A stretch of DNA of 64,000 nt, taken from contig NZ_CP022521.1 in the NCBI RefSeq assembly GCF_002234535.1, positions 3,782,001-3,846,000 on the forward strand, in the 5' to 3' direction. The translations under genes were made by a program, and so were the position numbers. This document shows, piece by piece, positions 16,525 to 25,488 of this stretch. How positions within the stretch are numbered: the first letter of the stretch is position 1; each line of letters begins with the position of its first letter. This stretch comes from Actinoalloteichus hoggarensis. Its GTDB lineage: Bacteria; Actinomycetota; Actinomycetes; Mycobacteriales; Pseudonocardiaceae. The notes below the pieces were generated by a model. The model did no database searches. It saw only the letters and a program-made list of their open reading frames with translations, and was not told where the DNA came from.

Positions 16525-17736
16525 GTGACCACTGCGGACCGACAGCCGCTCGACTACCCCTTCGCCCTGCCGACGGCCGACGAGCCGCCGCCGGAGTGGG
16601 CACGCCTACGCCAGGAGTGTCCGGTCGCCGCGATCCGACTGGCCAGCGGTGACGAGGCGCTGCTGCTCACCCGCTACGAGGACGTGAGACAGGTGCTCGG
16701 CGACCCTCGTTTCACCCGCTCGCTCAGCGCGGACGACGCCGCGCGCGTCACGGCCAACGAATCCGGTGGCATCTTCGGGTCCGCCAGCGCGATCGACGCC
16801 TCGACGGACGCGCACCAGCAGTGGCGCAGGCTGGTCGGCAAGGCGTTCACCGCCAAGCGGATGTCTCAGATGCGGCCCGCCATCGAGGCGATGGCGGCTC
16901 GGCTGCTCGACGAGATGTGCGCACGGGGGGCGCCCGCCGATCTGGTCGCCTCGTTCGCCTTCCCGTTACCGGTCTGGGTGATCTGCGATCTGCTGGGCGT
17001 GCCGGATTCCGACCGCGACCGCTTCTCCTACTGGTCCGACACCATGCTCAGCCTCGATCGGTACGAGCAGACGGAGATCGACAGCGCTCAGCAGGAGTTC
17101 GGCGAGTACTTCGCGGCCCACATCGCGACTCGGCGGGCCGAGCCCGGCGACGATCTGCTCAGCGAGCTGATCGCCGTCACGGACGCCGCCGACGGCAGGC
17201 TTCCCGAGGAGCTGCTCATGCTCACCGGGCAGGGTCTGCTGGTGGCGGGGCATGAGACCACGGCGAACATGATCTCGAAGATGGTGGTGCTGCTGCTCAG
17301 CGAACGGAGCCGGTGGACGGCGGTGGTCGAGGATCCGTCGTTGGTGCGTACAGCCGCCGAGGAGGCGCTGCGGTTCGACGCCAACGCCGGCTTCGGCCTG
17401 CCCCGCTATCTCACCGAGGAGATCGAGGTCGGCGGCCGGACGATGCCGCGGGGGACGACGATCGTCACCAGCCTCGCGTCGGCGAATCGCGACGAGCAGG
17501 TCTTCGTCGATGCCGACGACATGGACCTTCGTCGTGCACCCAATCCGCACCTCGCCTTCGGGGTGGGTCCGCACTCCTGCCTCGGGCAGGCGTTGGCCCG
17601 TACCGAACTCCAGGCCGTGCTGAGTGTGCTGGTGCGGAGGCTGCCCGGTCTGGATCTCGCCGTCCCCGTCGAGGAGCTGCCGTTGCGTAAGGGGCTGCTC
17701 GTGGGCGGGCTCGAACGGCTGCCCGTGCGGTGGTGA
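16525..17736 (+). CDS. Cytochrome P450
   Basis: GTG 16525 follows AAGGAGG (16511-16517) by 7 bases. The 403 residues match class I bacterial P450 length. Motifs: I-helix AGHETTA near 238-244 with the acid-alcohol pair region replaced by E-T, ExxR as EEALRF near 280, and haem loop FGVGPHSCLGQALAR with Cys at about 352. Early landmarks PFALPTADEPPPEWARLRQECPV and DEALLLTRYEDVRQVLGDPRFTRS are typical of soluble actinomycete CYP105/107-like enzymes. It hydroxylates an unknown small molecule using electrons from a ferredoxin; a 3Fe-4S ferredoxin gene lies 406 bp downstream on the same strand. No reductase gene is adjacent. Confidence 0.96.
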   Translation: MTTADRQPLDYPFALPTADEPPPEWARLRQECPVAAIRLASGDEALLLTRYEDVRQVLGDPRFTRSLSADDAARVTANESGGIFGSASAIDASTDAHQQWRRLVGKAFTAKRMSQMRPAIEAMAARLLDEMCARGAPADLVASFAFPLPVWVICDLLGVPDSDRDRFSYWSDTMLSLDRYEQTEIDSAQQEFGEYFAAHIATRRAEPGDDLLSELIAVTDAADGRLPEELLMLTGQGLLVAGHETTANMISKMVVLLLSERSRWTAVVEDPSLVRTAAEEALRFDANAGFGLPRYLTEEIEVGGRTMPRGTTIVTSLASANRDEQVFVDADDMDLRRAPNPHLAFGVGPHSCLGQALARTELQAVLSVLVRRLPGLDLAVPVEELPLRKGLLVGGLERLPVRW

Positions 17737-18142
17737 CGGCCCGCTGGCCGCGGAACGCGATCCGCGGACGCCTCTGATGGGCGGAGGTTCGCCTCAGGTC
17801 CGTGGCCGACCGGCGTCGTCGGCGGGCAGCGGCACGGGGGAGTCGGAGACCGCCCGTGGGCGAGCGCCCGTGCGGCGGCACGACTTCTCGATCCCGCGCG
17901 GCGGACACGGTCTCCGATCACCGCGGGGCGTCGGCGCAGGGCGTCGGCGCGGGGCCGAATGCGGCTCCGAGTGGGGGTGCGGCAGCCTGTGCCGCTCCCG
18001 AGCCGGCCTGGCGCCCTTGCTGCTCAACGGCGACTTGATCGCTCAACGGGGGCCTTGTCGCTCGGCAGCGGGCCGGGTCGCTCAGTACGGTCTCCGCCTC
18101 GGTCGGCCTGCGCAGGTCGACTCCGATCCGAAGGGATTGCCG
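17737..18142. other. Spacer between P450 and ferredoxin genes
   Basis: No gene recognised. Around 18035-18085 a TCGCTCA/TCGCTCG word recurs three times. The gap is longer than usual for a P450-ferredoxin pair, so the ferredoxin may have its own promoter. Confidence 0.5.
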
Positions 18143-18337
18143 ATGCATGTGGACGTGGACACCGAGAAGTGCTGTGGTGCGGGCCAGTGCGTACTGCTCG
18201 CACCCGAGGTGTTCGATCAACGCGAAGAGGACGGCATCGTCGTGCTGCTCGACGCCGAGCCTGCCGAAGAGCAGCACGGACCTGTGCGGGAGGCGGCGGC
18301 CGTGTGTCCCGGTATGGCCATCTCCCTCACCCCGTGA
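18143..18337 (+). CDS. Ferredoxin, 3Fe-4S type (P450 partner)
   Basis: ATG 18143 follows GAAGGGA by 6 bases and gives 64 residues: MHVDVDTEKCCGAGQCVLL. Cluster ligands are the Cys of the CCGAGQC motif and CP near the C-terminus (AAVCPGMAISL). With Gly/Ala in place of the fourth Cys it fits single [3Fe-4S] actinomycete ferredoxins that feed P450s. It is cytosolic and acidic. The upstream P450 is the likely client. Confidence 0.92.
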   Translation: MHVDVDTEKCCGAGQCVLLAPEVFDQREEDGIVVLLDAEPAEEQHGPVREAAAVCPGMAISLTP

Positions 18338-18985
18338 GCACCGGTCTGAACCTCCGGCTGCCGAGGATCGACACACCGGACCCACGTCGATGGTCGGCCT
18401 GACGACACCGCGGCAGGCGGGCCGCGACAGCGATCCGACAGGGCGGAGGCCGCGAGACCACGCAACCACGCCGCTGTCGGCGCGTCGGACGGGACCGCGA
18501 CGCGATCCGATTCCGATATCGACCGACCGGGGCCTGTCCCGCCGGCGAGCGTCGACGCTCGTGTCGCGATCCGGCGGCGGCGGAGGTCGAACGCCTTCCG
18601 GGGTCACGGCGGCGTCCGGTCAGTACGTCGCCGCCACCACAGCGCCTCCACCACAGCGCGTCCGACGGAGGCGTCGCCCTGCCGACGGGTAGGCGGGAGA
18701 GCCGACGCGCTCGGCCGGCTGCGCCGATCGTGCGATTCGCGCGCCGCGCCGGAGGCGCCGCTCTCTCGGGGCGGCGCGTCGTCCCGGGTCCGCGGGGTCT
18801 CACCACCATCCAGGACGTCACCACGCGCGCCTGTACCGCGTCGGGCGAAGCTCCGTACGACCGGGGCGGCCGCGGTGCTCCCCTGGGGGCCGTCCGTCTC
18901 CGCTCGGTCCCCCAGCCGGTGCACGGTGTGCTTTCGACGTCGGTGTGAGCCCGCGGTGAAGACGATGTCTTCCTCCGCGTCGTCC
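18338..18985. other. Intergenic region upstream of the cobalamin riboswitch
   Basis: No gene recognised on either strand. It must contain the promoter for the riboswitch-controlled operon, but no clear -35/-10 pair stands out. Confidence 0.5.
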
Positions 18986-19124
18986 GATGGGCTACCGTCG
19001 AGACGTCGTCCCTCCACAGGGGACGAATGCACGACGCCGTTCGACGGGGGAAGCCGGTGGGAGTCCGGCACTGTCCCGCAGCCGTGAGCATCCGAGTCCT
19101 CGGGTGTGAGTCGGAATGCCCGTC
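18986..19124 (+). promoter_or_regulatory. Cobalamin (AdoCbl-type) riboswitch
   Basis: The conserved core GGGAAGCCGGTGGGAGTCC (from 19047) with CGGCACTGTCCCGCAGCCGTGA after it is the B12-box signature. The end GAGTCGGAATGCCCGTC matches the 3' consensus of this class. GATGGGC (18986-18992) pairs with GCCCGTC (19118-19124) as closing stem P1. It sits about 105 bp upstream of the first gene of a three-gene operon. The class normally lowers expression when cobalamin is plentiful, so the operon should be induced by B12 shortage. Confidence 0.93.
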
Positions 19125-19229
19125 AACGGTTCTGTTCAGCTCCTCTGTCGCGGTGTGCAGACCGGAGCTTCGGTGCCCCTAAGGCGGGTCCGGGCTGCGG
19201 TGTGCCCGAACCGAAGGGAACTCCAGGAC

Positions 19230-19811
19230 ATGTCCTCGAGCCGCTCCGTCCGACGTCGTCTCTTAGCCGGTCTCTTCGCAGGTTCGCTTCTTCTCTTCGG
19301 CGGCACCGCCGCCGCGGCCGTCCCGGCCGAGACCTCCGCCGCCGACTCGGCCGCCGTCGTCTTCGCCGAGGGTCCCTGCACGGGCCCGACCGGTGTCACG
19401 GTCGTCGTCGACTTCACCGGTCACGCGGGCGGCGACGTCGTCCGGCACTGCACCGAGAGCGACCCGGCGACGGCCTTCGCCGCGCTGGCCGGGCTGGGTC
19501 TCGCCCCCGAGCACGGCATCGGCCAGGGCGAGGCGGGTCCCTACCAGTACCTGTGCCGGATCGACGGTCTCCCCTCGCTCGCCGACGATGCGTGCGACGG
19601 CTTCCTGCCCAACGCGCCGTACTGGGCGTTCTGGGTGCCGAACGCGACCGCCGATGCGTGGGGTTACGCCGATGAGGGCGTCGACACCTACGACCCGCCG
19701 CAGGGCGACGTCCTCGGCTTCTCCTTCGGTGCGGGCACCGCGGCCGACCCGAACGAGATGAGCCTGACGCTCGAGGAGGCGCTCGACCCGAACTGGACGT
19801 CGACTCCCTGA
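19230..19811 (+). CDS. Secreted DUF4430 (transcobalamin C-domain-like) protein
   Basis: ATG 19230 is preceded by AGGA at a short distance and gives 193 residues. Signal peptide about 1-31: SRSVRRRLLAGLFAGSLLLFGGTAAAAVPA. The mature part is a DUF4430-like beta domain: GVTVVVDFTGHAGGDVVRHC, FAALAGLGLAPEHG, QYLCRIDGLPSL, APYWAFWVPNATADAWGY and GDVLGFSFGAG. In animals this domain forms the C-terminal half of transcobalamin and intrinsic factor, contacting the upper face of B12. Four Cys could make two disulfides. There is no membrane anchor, so it is likely released or held by partners. It is directly under the cobalamin riboswitch, and its stop overlaps the next start (TGATG). Confidence 0.85.
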   Translation: MSSSRSVRRRLLAGLFAGSLLLFGGTAAAAVPAETSAADSAAVVFAEGPCTGPTGVTVVVDFTGHAGGDVVRHCTESDPATAFAALAGLGLAPEHGIGQGEAGPYQYLCRIDGLPSLADDACDGFLPNAPYWAFWVPNATADAWGYADEGVDTYDPPQGDVLGFSFGAGTAADPNEMSLTLEEALDPNWTSTP

Positions 19812-21394
19812 TGTTCAGGTCCCTTCTCGGCCTGACGGCGGGAGCGCTGCTCCTCGTCTCAACGGTCGTCCCCTCTGCTGCCTCGGCCGACCCGGCGTTC
19901 GACGTCGGGTCGGCCGAGGCCGGTACGGCGGCGGAGTTCCTGGAACGGGAGCTCGTCCGGCTCGACTACGTCTATCCCAGCGCCATGCCGGGGACCCCGG
20001 ACCCTGGTCTGCAGGCCGACGCCCTGTTGGGGCTGTATGCGGCAGGTCGAACGGGAACCACCTTCGATCTCGGCGTCCGCGCACTGCGCGACATGTACTA
20101 CAACGGCAATCTGGCCAACTCCGGCGTCATCGCGAAACGCCTGCTGGTGGCCCTGCGTGCCGGGGTCGATCCGACGAACTGGGGCGTCGACTCCAATGGG
20201 GACCGGATCGATCTGGTGGACCGGCTGGAATCGACGCTCGACGTCGACGGCCGTTACCGCAACCTGAACGCGGGTGACTACGATCCCCGCCGAGATCTGT
20301 CGAACACGTTCTCCCAGGCGTTGGCGCTGATCGCCGTGGACGAGTACGCCGCGCGCACCGGGACGCCCGTCGACCAGCGCGCCGCCGTGGACTACCTCCT
20401 CCGCCAGCAGTGTCCGAGCGGCGGCTTCCGTCCGAACCCCCCACCGGAGGACGTCGGCTCCCGCTGCTCCGAGGCCGACGACAAGCTCGTCAGCGTCGAC
20501 AACACCGCGATGGCGGTCTGGGCGCTCGCCGAGGTCGGCGGCAGTCCCGGCGCGCTGGACCGGGGTGTGCGCTGGCTGCTCGACCGTCAGCATCCCGACG
20601 GCGCCTTCGGCTTCGACTCGTCGTCACCGGAGTTGATCGCCTCGACGCTCAACGCCAACAGCACCGGGCTCGCCGCCCTCGCGCTCACCGTCGCGAATCA
20701 GGCCGGACCCGCTGGACGCGCGGGCGGCTGGTTGACGTCGATCCAGCTGGGCAACGGCGTCGATCCGGGCGCCATGATCGGCGCCGTCTCCTATTCGGCA
20801 CGCGACTATCTGGACGCCCAGGTCGACGGGCCGCTGTACTGGAGCCGCGCGGGCAATCAAGACCGGCTGCGGCGGGCGACGGCACAGGCGCTGCTGGGTC
20901 TGTCGGCGACCCCGCCCGCCGAACCGCCCGACTCGCCGACGGTCCCGCCGACGACGAATCCGCCTGGTGAACCAGGTCCGACCGGCCCCCCCGGTGCACC
21001 CGGGCAGCCGGGACAACCCGGCGCGCCGGGACAGCCGGGCCTTCCCGGGCAGCCGGGCCTGCCGGGTGAGCCGGGACATCCCGGCTATCCGGGAGCAGCC
21101 GGAGACGCGGGGGCGCCAGGACTCGGTGGGGCGCCGGGTTCGGGGGCCGAACCACCGAGCGCGGTCGCTCAGACACCTCGGCCCGAGCCGCCGCCCGCCG
21201 TCGCGCAGGCGCCGTCGCCCGGTGGCGAGCCGACCGGACAGGGCGCCGCGCCGGAAACCTCGCTCGCGTCCTCGGTGAGCGACTTCCTACGCAGTCCGGC
21301 GGGCCTGACGTCCTCGGCGGTGGTGGCGTTGCTGCTGGCCACGATCAGTTACCTGCTGATCAGCAGGCCTCGACGACGGGGCGGTGCGGTGTGA
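19811..21394 (+). CDS. Transcobalamin-like alpha/alpha-barrel surface protein with collagen-like stalk and membrane anchor
   Basis: ATG 19811 shares a base with the previous stop. The 527 residues divide as follows: signal peptide 1-26; helical barrel about 30-370 of the prenyltransferase/squalene-cyclase-repeat type ([88 protein letters not shown]); Gly-X-Y collagen-like run of about 20 triplets at 385-444; Pro/Ala-rich linker; single helix [17 protein letters not shown]; basic tail RPRRRGGAV. The N-terminal half of transcobalamin is an alpha6/alpha6 barrel of this class. With the riboswitch and flanking DUF4430 genes, cobalamin capture at the cell surface is the best inference. No catalytic DXDD or isoprenoid pathway context is seen. 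Confidence 0.85.
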   Translation: MFRSLLGLTAGALLLVSTVVPSAASADPAFDVGSAEAGTAAEFLERELVRLDYVYPSAMPGTPDPGLQADALLGLYAAGRTGTTFDLGVRALRDMYYNGNLANSGVIAKRLLVALRAGVDPTNWGVDSNGDRIDLVDRLESTLDVDGRYRNLNAGDYDPRRDLSNTFSQALALIAVDEYAARTGTPVDQRAAVDYLLRQQCPSGGFRPNPPPEDVGSRCSEADDKLVSVDNTAMAVWALAEVGGSPGALDRGVRWLLDRQHPDGAFGFDSSSPELIASTLNANSTGLAALALTVANQAGPAGRAGGWLTSIQLGNGVDPGAMIGAVSYSARDYLDAQVDGPLYWSRAGNQDRLRRATAQALLGLSATPPAEPPDSPTVPPTTNPPGEPGPTGPPGAPGQPGQPGAPGQPGLPGQPGLPGEPGHPGYPGAAGDAGAPGLGGAPGSGAEPPSAVAQTPRPEPPPAVAQAPSPGGEPTGQGAAPETSLASSVSDFLRSPAGLTSSAVVALLLATISYLLISRPRRRGGAV

Positions 21395-22266
21395 TGAGCC
21401 TCGCCCGTCTCGTCACGGCGGGGCTGCTCGCCGCGGCCATGCTGATCGCTCCGACCCCCGCCCCGGGCGCCGCGCAGACCTGCACGACCGAGACCGGCGT
21501 CGTGGTGGTCGTCGACTTCGGGGCCCTCGGCGGCACCGTGTCCCGCTGCGTCCCCGGCACCCCGGACACGGGTTACGCGGCGCTGCAGGAGGCCGGCTTC
21601 CGGCTCGCGGGGACCGCGCACGACGGCGCCGGGTTCATCTGCCGTATCGACGATCGGCCGGGGCCAGAACAGGAGCCGTGTGACGACACGCCCTCCGGGA
21701 ACGCCTACTGGTCGTACTGGATCGACGAGGGCGGCAGCGGCTGGTCGTACAGCACGCGCGGCGCGTTGGCGTCCTATCCGACGGCCGATCGGGTGGAGGG
21801 CTGGTCCTTCGGTGCGGGCGAGCCACCGGGGATGACGGCGGCGGCGGCCAGGGCTCGGTTCGCCGCGGGCGGGGATGACGGCGCGCCGAATCCCGGTGAT
21901 CCCGCGCCGCCCGCCGCGCCGGGAGATCCTGCGCCCGGCGGCGCGGCCGACCAGCCGCGTCAGCCTGCGCCGCCCCCCGACGGCCGGCCGGCCCCGACGG
22001 ACGTCGAGTCCGGCCGGGGTGCGCCGGATTCGGGCGGTCCCGAGGACACGGACGGGGAAGGACCGTCGGGGGCCGAGAGCACGCCCGCCGCCGAGGGAGC
22101 GAGCGGCCGAGACCCCGCCGGCGCGGCGGAAGGCACCGAGCAGACCGCCCAGGAGGCCGCGGAGACCGGCGGCGTGCCGTGGGCGACGATCATCGCCTTC
22201 GCCGCGATCTGGGTGCTGGGCATCGGCGCCGGGATCATCGCCCGCCGTCGCCGCGCGGCCGAATGA
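21391..22266 (+). CDS. Membrane-anchored DUF4430 protein
   Basis: The start is GTG 21391 or ATG 21394; both overlap the upstream TGA, so translation is coupled. About 291 residues: signal peptide to about 30 (ARLVTAGLLAAAMLIAPTPAPGAAQ), DUF4430 domain about 31-150 (GVVVVVDFGALGGTVSRC, YAALQEAGFRLAG, FICRIDDRPG, NAYWSYWIDEGGSGWSYS, VEGWSFGAG), a Pro/Gly/Asp-rich linker of about 100 residues, then helix WATIIAFAAIWVLGIGAGII and a basic tail. It is a clear paralogue of the first operon gene, with the same four Cys positions, but wall-spanning and anchored. It probably supplies the second half of a two-part B12-binding site with the barrel protein. Confidence 0.85.
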   Translation: MMSLARLVTAGLLAAAMLIAPTPAPGAAQTCTTETGVVVVVDFGALGGTVSRCVPGTPDTGYAALQEAGFRLAGTAHDGAGFICRIDDRPGPEQEPCDDTPSGNAYWSYWIDEGGSGWSYSTRGALASYPTADRVEGWSFGAGEPPGMTAAAARARFAAGGDDGAPNPGDPAPPAAPGDPAPGGAADQPRQPAPPPDGRPAPTDVESGRGAPDSGGPEDTDGEGPSGAESTPAAEGASGRDPAGAAEGTEQTAQEAAETGGVPWATIIAFAAIWVLGIGAGIIARRRRAAE

Positions 22267-23142
22267 CGCGTTCGGCGATCGACGTCGCGCGGCGGCCGGG
22301 CGGTGGTGCGGCCGTCCGGCGCCCGGCCGGCTCCGGGCGGTGAGCCGCGGGGCAGGCCTAGCGGCCTGCACGGCCTCCCGCCTCCCCGTGCGGGGCTGTC
22401 GGCGCGGGGAGCCGCACGTCGCCCGACCTCGGGGCGACGTCGCGGCGACTCGCCGAGGCGGATCGACGTCACGGCCCCGGAAGCCGGTCTCCGCGGGAGC
22501 AGAGCGCATCATCGCACCTCGGCGCCGCACCCGCGGCCGGGCGCGCGAAGGTGGTGCCACGAGTGACTGCGCACCGGCCACCCGAGGCGCCGCCGTCGTA
22601 CGAGCGGCGGGACCGCGACGGCCCGTACACCCCGTCAGCCCGCTCGGCGAGACGGCGTCGAACCGACTCGGCGGTGGGCCGGAGGTCCGCGGCCGGGAAC
22701 GCGCGGTCATCGGACGGCGGCGAGCGCACGGCAGTCCCGGCCCGGCGGTCTTCGCCGTCACGAGGACAGCCGTGTTCCCGCGTGGGGTTCGCCGGCGAAG
22801 GCGGACAGGAGGTCGGGGACGTCGCATCGGCCGGGGCGCATCGCCCGGCCGGGTCGTCCGCGGGCGGGGACCGAACGCCTGGTCGGTTCGGCGGCGGCAT
22901 CCGCGCCGAACTGCTCCGGCCGGGCCGACAGGCCGGACACGACGCGGAGCCGCCGTCCCCCTCGCCGCGTGACACCGCGCCGTCTGGACACCTGCGGGTC
23001 GTCACACGACGGTGGAGCCGTCGAACAGGAACAACACGTTCACCAACGCGGCCGTCACCACGACGACGCGGAATCGCCGCTGATTCCCACTCTCCGCCCG
23101 TCCCCGCGCCATCCGTCCCCGCGCCGCCCGGCACCCGGGTCG
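22267..23142. other. Long spacer with a decayed copy of the UbiA gene end
   Basis: Open frames here look like GC-rich noise, except for the duplicated UbiA gene 3' end at about 22993-23080. No ECF or BtuCD-type transporter gene follows the riboswitch operon. Confidence 0.5.
22993..23080 (-). repeat. Diverged duplicate of the 3' end of the UbiA gene
   Basis: About 85 bp here align to about 23134-23221 (offset 141 bp, a multiple of three) with most bases identical. Read on the minus strand it encodes FRVVVVTAALVNVLFLFDG...VV-stop against FRAAVLTAALAIVLFLFNG...VV-stop at the true gene end. Differences are largely conservative at the protein level. Confidence 0.75.
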
Positions 23143-24009
23143 TCACACGACGGCGGAGCCGTTGAACAGGAACAACACGATCGCCAGGGCTGCCGTCAAC
23201 ACGGCGGCGCGGAAGGGTCGGCGGCTGTCCGGGGCGGCGGGGATCGCCGTCCCCGCGATCGCCACCGCCGCCGCCACCGCCGCGATGAGCAGACTCGGCA
23301 GTCCGATCCGTCCCGGGGTCCCCACCAGCAGCACGCCCACGGCGGCGAGCATCACCAGCGGCGTCAGCGTCCGGCAGGCGGTCCGACCGATGCGCTGCGG
23401 GAAGCCGCGGACCCCCGTCACCAGGTCGCCCTCGATGTCCGGCAGCGCGTTGACCAGGTGTGCGCCCATCCCCAGCAGTGCGGCGGCGACCACCGCCCAC
23501 CAGGCGGGCCAGGGAGCGCCCGGCAGGCCGAGTGTCACGAACGCGGGCAGACTGCCGAAGCCCACCGCGTAGGCGAGCGGGGAGAGCACCGTGCGTTTGA
23601 GGCCGACGTTGTAGGCCCAGCCGGCCGCCACCATGCCGAACAGGTGCACCGAACCGGCGATCAGCCCGTTGGCCAGCGACAGCGGGATGCACACCAGCAC
23701 CGCGATCACCGCGGCGACACCGACGGAGCGCGGCGACAGCAGGCCCGCGGCCACGGGCTTGTCTCGGCGGCCGGTGGCGAGATCGCGGCGGGCATCCCAC
23801 GCGTCGTTGGACCAGCCGATCGACAGCTGTCCGGCCAGCACCGTGGCGGCGACCAGCACCGAGCCGCCCACGCCACGGCCGATCGCCGCGGCGAGCACGG
23901 TGGTGAACAGGGTGACCGCCACGGCGGGCTCGGGATGGGCGCTGCCCAGCAGCGCGCTCAGGCGGGCGGTCGGGGACACCGACGGGGCTGATCGACGCTC
24001 CAGGTCCAC
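23143..24009 (-). CDS. UbiA family prenyltransferase
   Basis: The 288-residue protein starts MDLERRSAPSVSPTARLSALLG. Two Asp-rich motifs are present: SNDAWDARRDLATGRRDKP (the NDxxDxxxD type) at about 66-83 and DIEGDLVTGVRGFPQRIG in the second half. Seven to nine hydrophobic helices surround them. UbiA enzymes transfer a prenyl chain to an aromatic or quinone acceptor in the membrane using Mg2+. Together with the ICMT-type methyltransferase, FAD oxidoreductase and type III PKS that follow on the other side, it suggests a prenylated or quinone-type phenolic product. No ribosome site stands out before ATG 24009. A degenerate copy of its 3' end lies just downstream. Confidence 0.92.
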   Translation of the reverse strand: MDLERRSAPSVSPTARLSALLGSAHPEPAVAVTLFTTVLAAAIGRGVGGSVLVAATVLAGQLSIGWSNDAWDARRDLATGRRDKPVAAGLLSPRSVGVAAVIAVLVCIPLSLANGLIAGSVHLFGMVAAGWAYNVGLKRTVLSPLAYAVGFGSLPAFVTLGLPGAPWPAWWAVVAAALLGMGAHLVNALPDIEGDLVTGVRGFPQRIGRTACRTLTPLVMLAAVGVLLVGTPGRIGLPSLLIAAVAAAVAIAGTAIPAAPDSRRPFRAAVLTAALAIVLFLFNGSAVV

Positions 24010-24466
24010 CAGCCCAGTGATACACGCGAAACGCCGTCATCCGCCCGATCGCCACGCCGACACCCTGTCTGCTTCGCCGCCCGTCGACGCCGGCCGTTCT
24101 GATCGACCGGACGGCGCGGCACCGATCCGATCTCGCGCTTGAAGCCGACGCGGGCGTCACGATGCGTCTGCTGCGACTCGGTCTGTCCTACGGCAGGTCG
24201 ACACACCGTCCACGGCGACGAGCTCCATCGCAGGGCCGCCGCAGGGCCGCGAGTCCGCGCGACGGGCCGGAGTCGATTCCGCCGGACGCGCCGAGAACAC
24301 CCGAACGCTGAAGCCGATCACGGCCGCACAGGCGCGTCGGCCACGAGCCGCACCGGGTGCACCGGAAGGAGGCGGCAGGCACCGCCGCCCGGGTGACAGG
24401 CCGCACACAGTCCGAGGTGGTGGCCGGCAACGACCGTGTCGGCCGCCTCGGAGACGGCGGATCGGG
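24010..24466. other. Intergenic region upstream of UbiA gene
   Basis: No recognisable gene. It presumably contains promoters for the UbiA gene (minus) and the genes starting at 24467/24973 (plus). Confidence 0.45.
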
Positions 24467-24967
24467 GTGAGCGTCATCTCGGCGGCCGCCTCGCCGCCAC
24501 GTCCGCGGCTCGCCGCCCACGGCAGAGCCATCGCCCAACCGCTCGCCGAGGCCGTCGCCGCCGTCCCCATCGACGTCGCGGGTGCCGCGATCAGAATCAC
24601 CATCAGCACCGATCGTCCCGCCGAGCGGGCCTGCCACGACCTCGGGGACGACCCTCTCGCGTCGGGCCGGCAGGTCTGCTTCGCGCTGTCGGTCGCCTCC
24701 CGGTCGGTGATCGGCGTCTACCGACCGCTGTCGGAGCCGCTGGGACTCGCCCACCCGCGGTGCCTCGTCATGCGGTCCGAGCGACCTGATCCGGCAGGGG
24801 CGGGCACGCACCCGCCGGACGATCGCATTGGACGGATGCCGGTCGGGACGATCCGGCGCCTCGGCCGGCGGATCGGCGTGGCGACGGGAGGCGGGGGCGG
24901 GACGATGCCGGTTATCGTCGACGGGAAGATCCGCACGAGACCGGTCCCGACCTTCGACGACGGGTAG
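24467..24967 (+). CDS. Hypothetical 166-residue protein (doubtful)
   Basis: GTG 24467 to TAG 24967. For the first 100 codons nearly every third base is G or C, as in real genes here. The sequence IRITISTDRPAERACHDLGDD and RQVCFALSVASRSVIGVYRPL has ordinary protein composition, but the last 60 residues are Gly/Arg-rich and less convincing. No family match. It ends 5 bp before the ICMT-type gene, so if real it would be co-transcribed. A competing open frame covers the same DNA on the other strand. Confidence 0.3.
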   Translation: MSVISAAASPPRPRLAAHGRAIAQPLAEAVAAVPIDVAGAAIRITISTDRPAERACHDLGDDPLASGRQVCFALSVASRSVIGVYRPLSEPLGLAHPRCLVMRSERPDPAGAGTHPPDDRIGRMPVGTIRRLGRRIGVATGGGGGTMPVIVDGKIRTRPVPTFDDG

Positions 24968-24972
24968 TCCCC

Positions 24973-25488
24973 ATGCTGTTCTACACCCTCCTCGTCCTGG
25001 CCGTCGCGCTCGAGCGACTCGCCGAACTCGTCGTGGCGCGGCGCAACGGCCGACGCAGCCTGGCCCGCGGCGCGGTGGAGTCCGGCCGAGGCCACTACCC
25101 GGTGATGGTCGCGCTGCACACCGGGCTGCTCGTCGCCTGCCTCGCCGAGGCCGCGCTGCTGGACCGGCCCTTCATCCCCGCGCTCGGCATCCCGATGGTC
25201 GTGCTGGTGGTGCTGGCCCAGGCCTTGCGCTGGTGGTGCATCGTCTCACTCGGCGACGCCTGGAACACCCGCGTCCTGGTGGTGCCGGGCGCGGAACCGG
25301 TCCGCGGCGGCCCGTACCGCCTTCTCCGACACCCCAACTACGTGGCGGTGGTGGTGGAGATCGTCGCGCTGCCGTTGGTGCATTCGGCCTGGCTGACGGC
25401 GGTGGTGTTCACCCTGGCCAACGCGGCGCTGCTCACGGTCCGCATCCGCTGCGAGGACAAGGCTCTGACACAGCTCGCGACCGTATGA
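24973..25488 (+). CDS. Isoprenylcysteine carboxyl methyltransferase-family membrane methyltransferase
   Basis: The 171-residue protein begins MLFYTLLVLAVALERLAELVVARRNGR and has about four hydrophobic helices. The SAM-binding ICMT/PEMT signature is PYRLLRHPNYVAVVVEI, with AWNTRVLVVPGAEPVRGG upstream of it. Members next to type III PKS genes (SrsB-like) O-methylate alkylresorcinol- or quinone-type lipids in the membrane, the most likely role here. Its stop overlaps the start of the FAD enzyme gene by 4 bases (ATGA). The ribosome site at the ATG is weak. Confidence 0.9.
   Translation: MLFYTLLVLAVALERLAELVVARRNGRRSLARGAVESGRGHYPVMVALHTGLLVACLAEAALLDRPFIPALGIPMVVLVVLAQALRWWCIVSLGDAWNTRVLVVPGAEPVRGGPYRLLRHPNYVAVVVEIVALPLVHSAWLTAVVFTLANAALLTVRIRCEDKALTQLATV

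Noticed and set aside
18035-18085. Three TCGCTCA/TCGCTCG words as an operator array
   Set aside because: Spacing is irregular and words are too short to separate from chance.
22551-23165. A 204-codon plus-strand frame after the riboswitch operon
   Set aside because: Arg/Ser/Pro-rich, no start signal, and it runs through the duplicated 3' end of the UbiA gene on the opposite strand.
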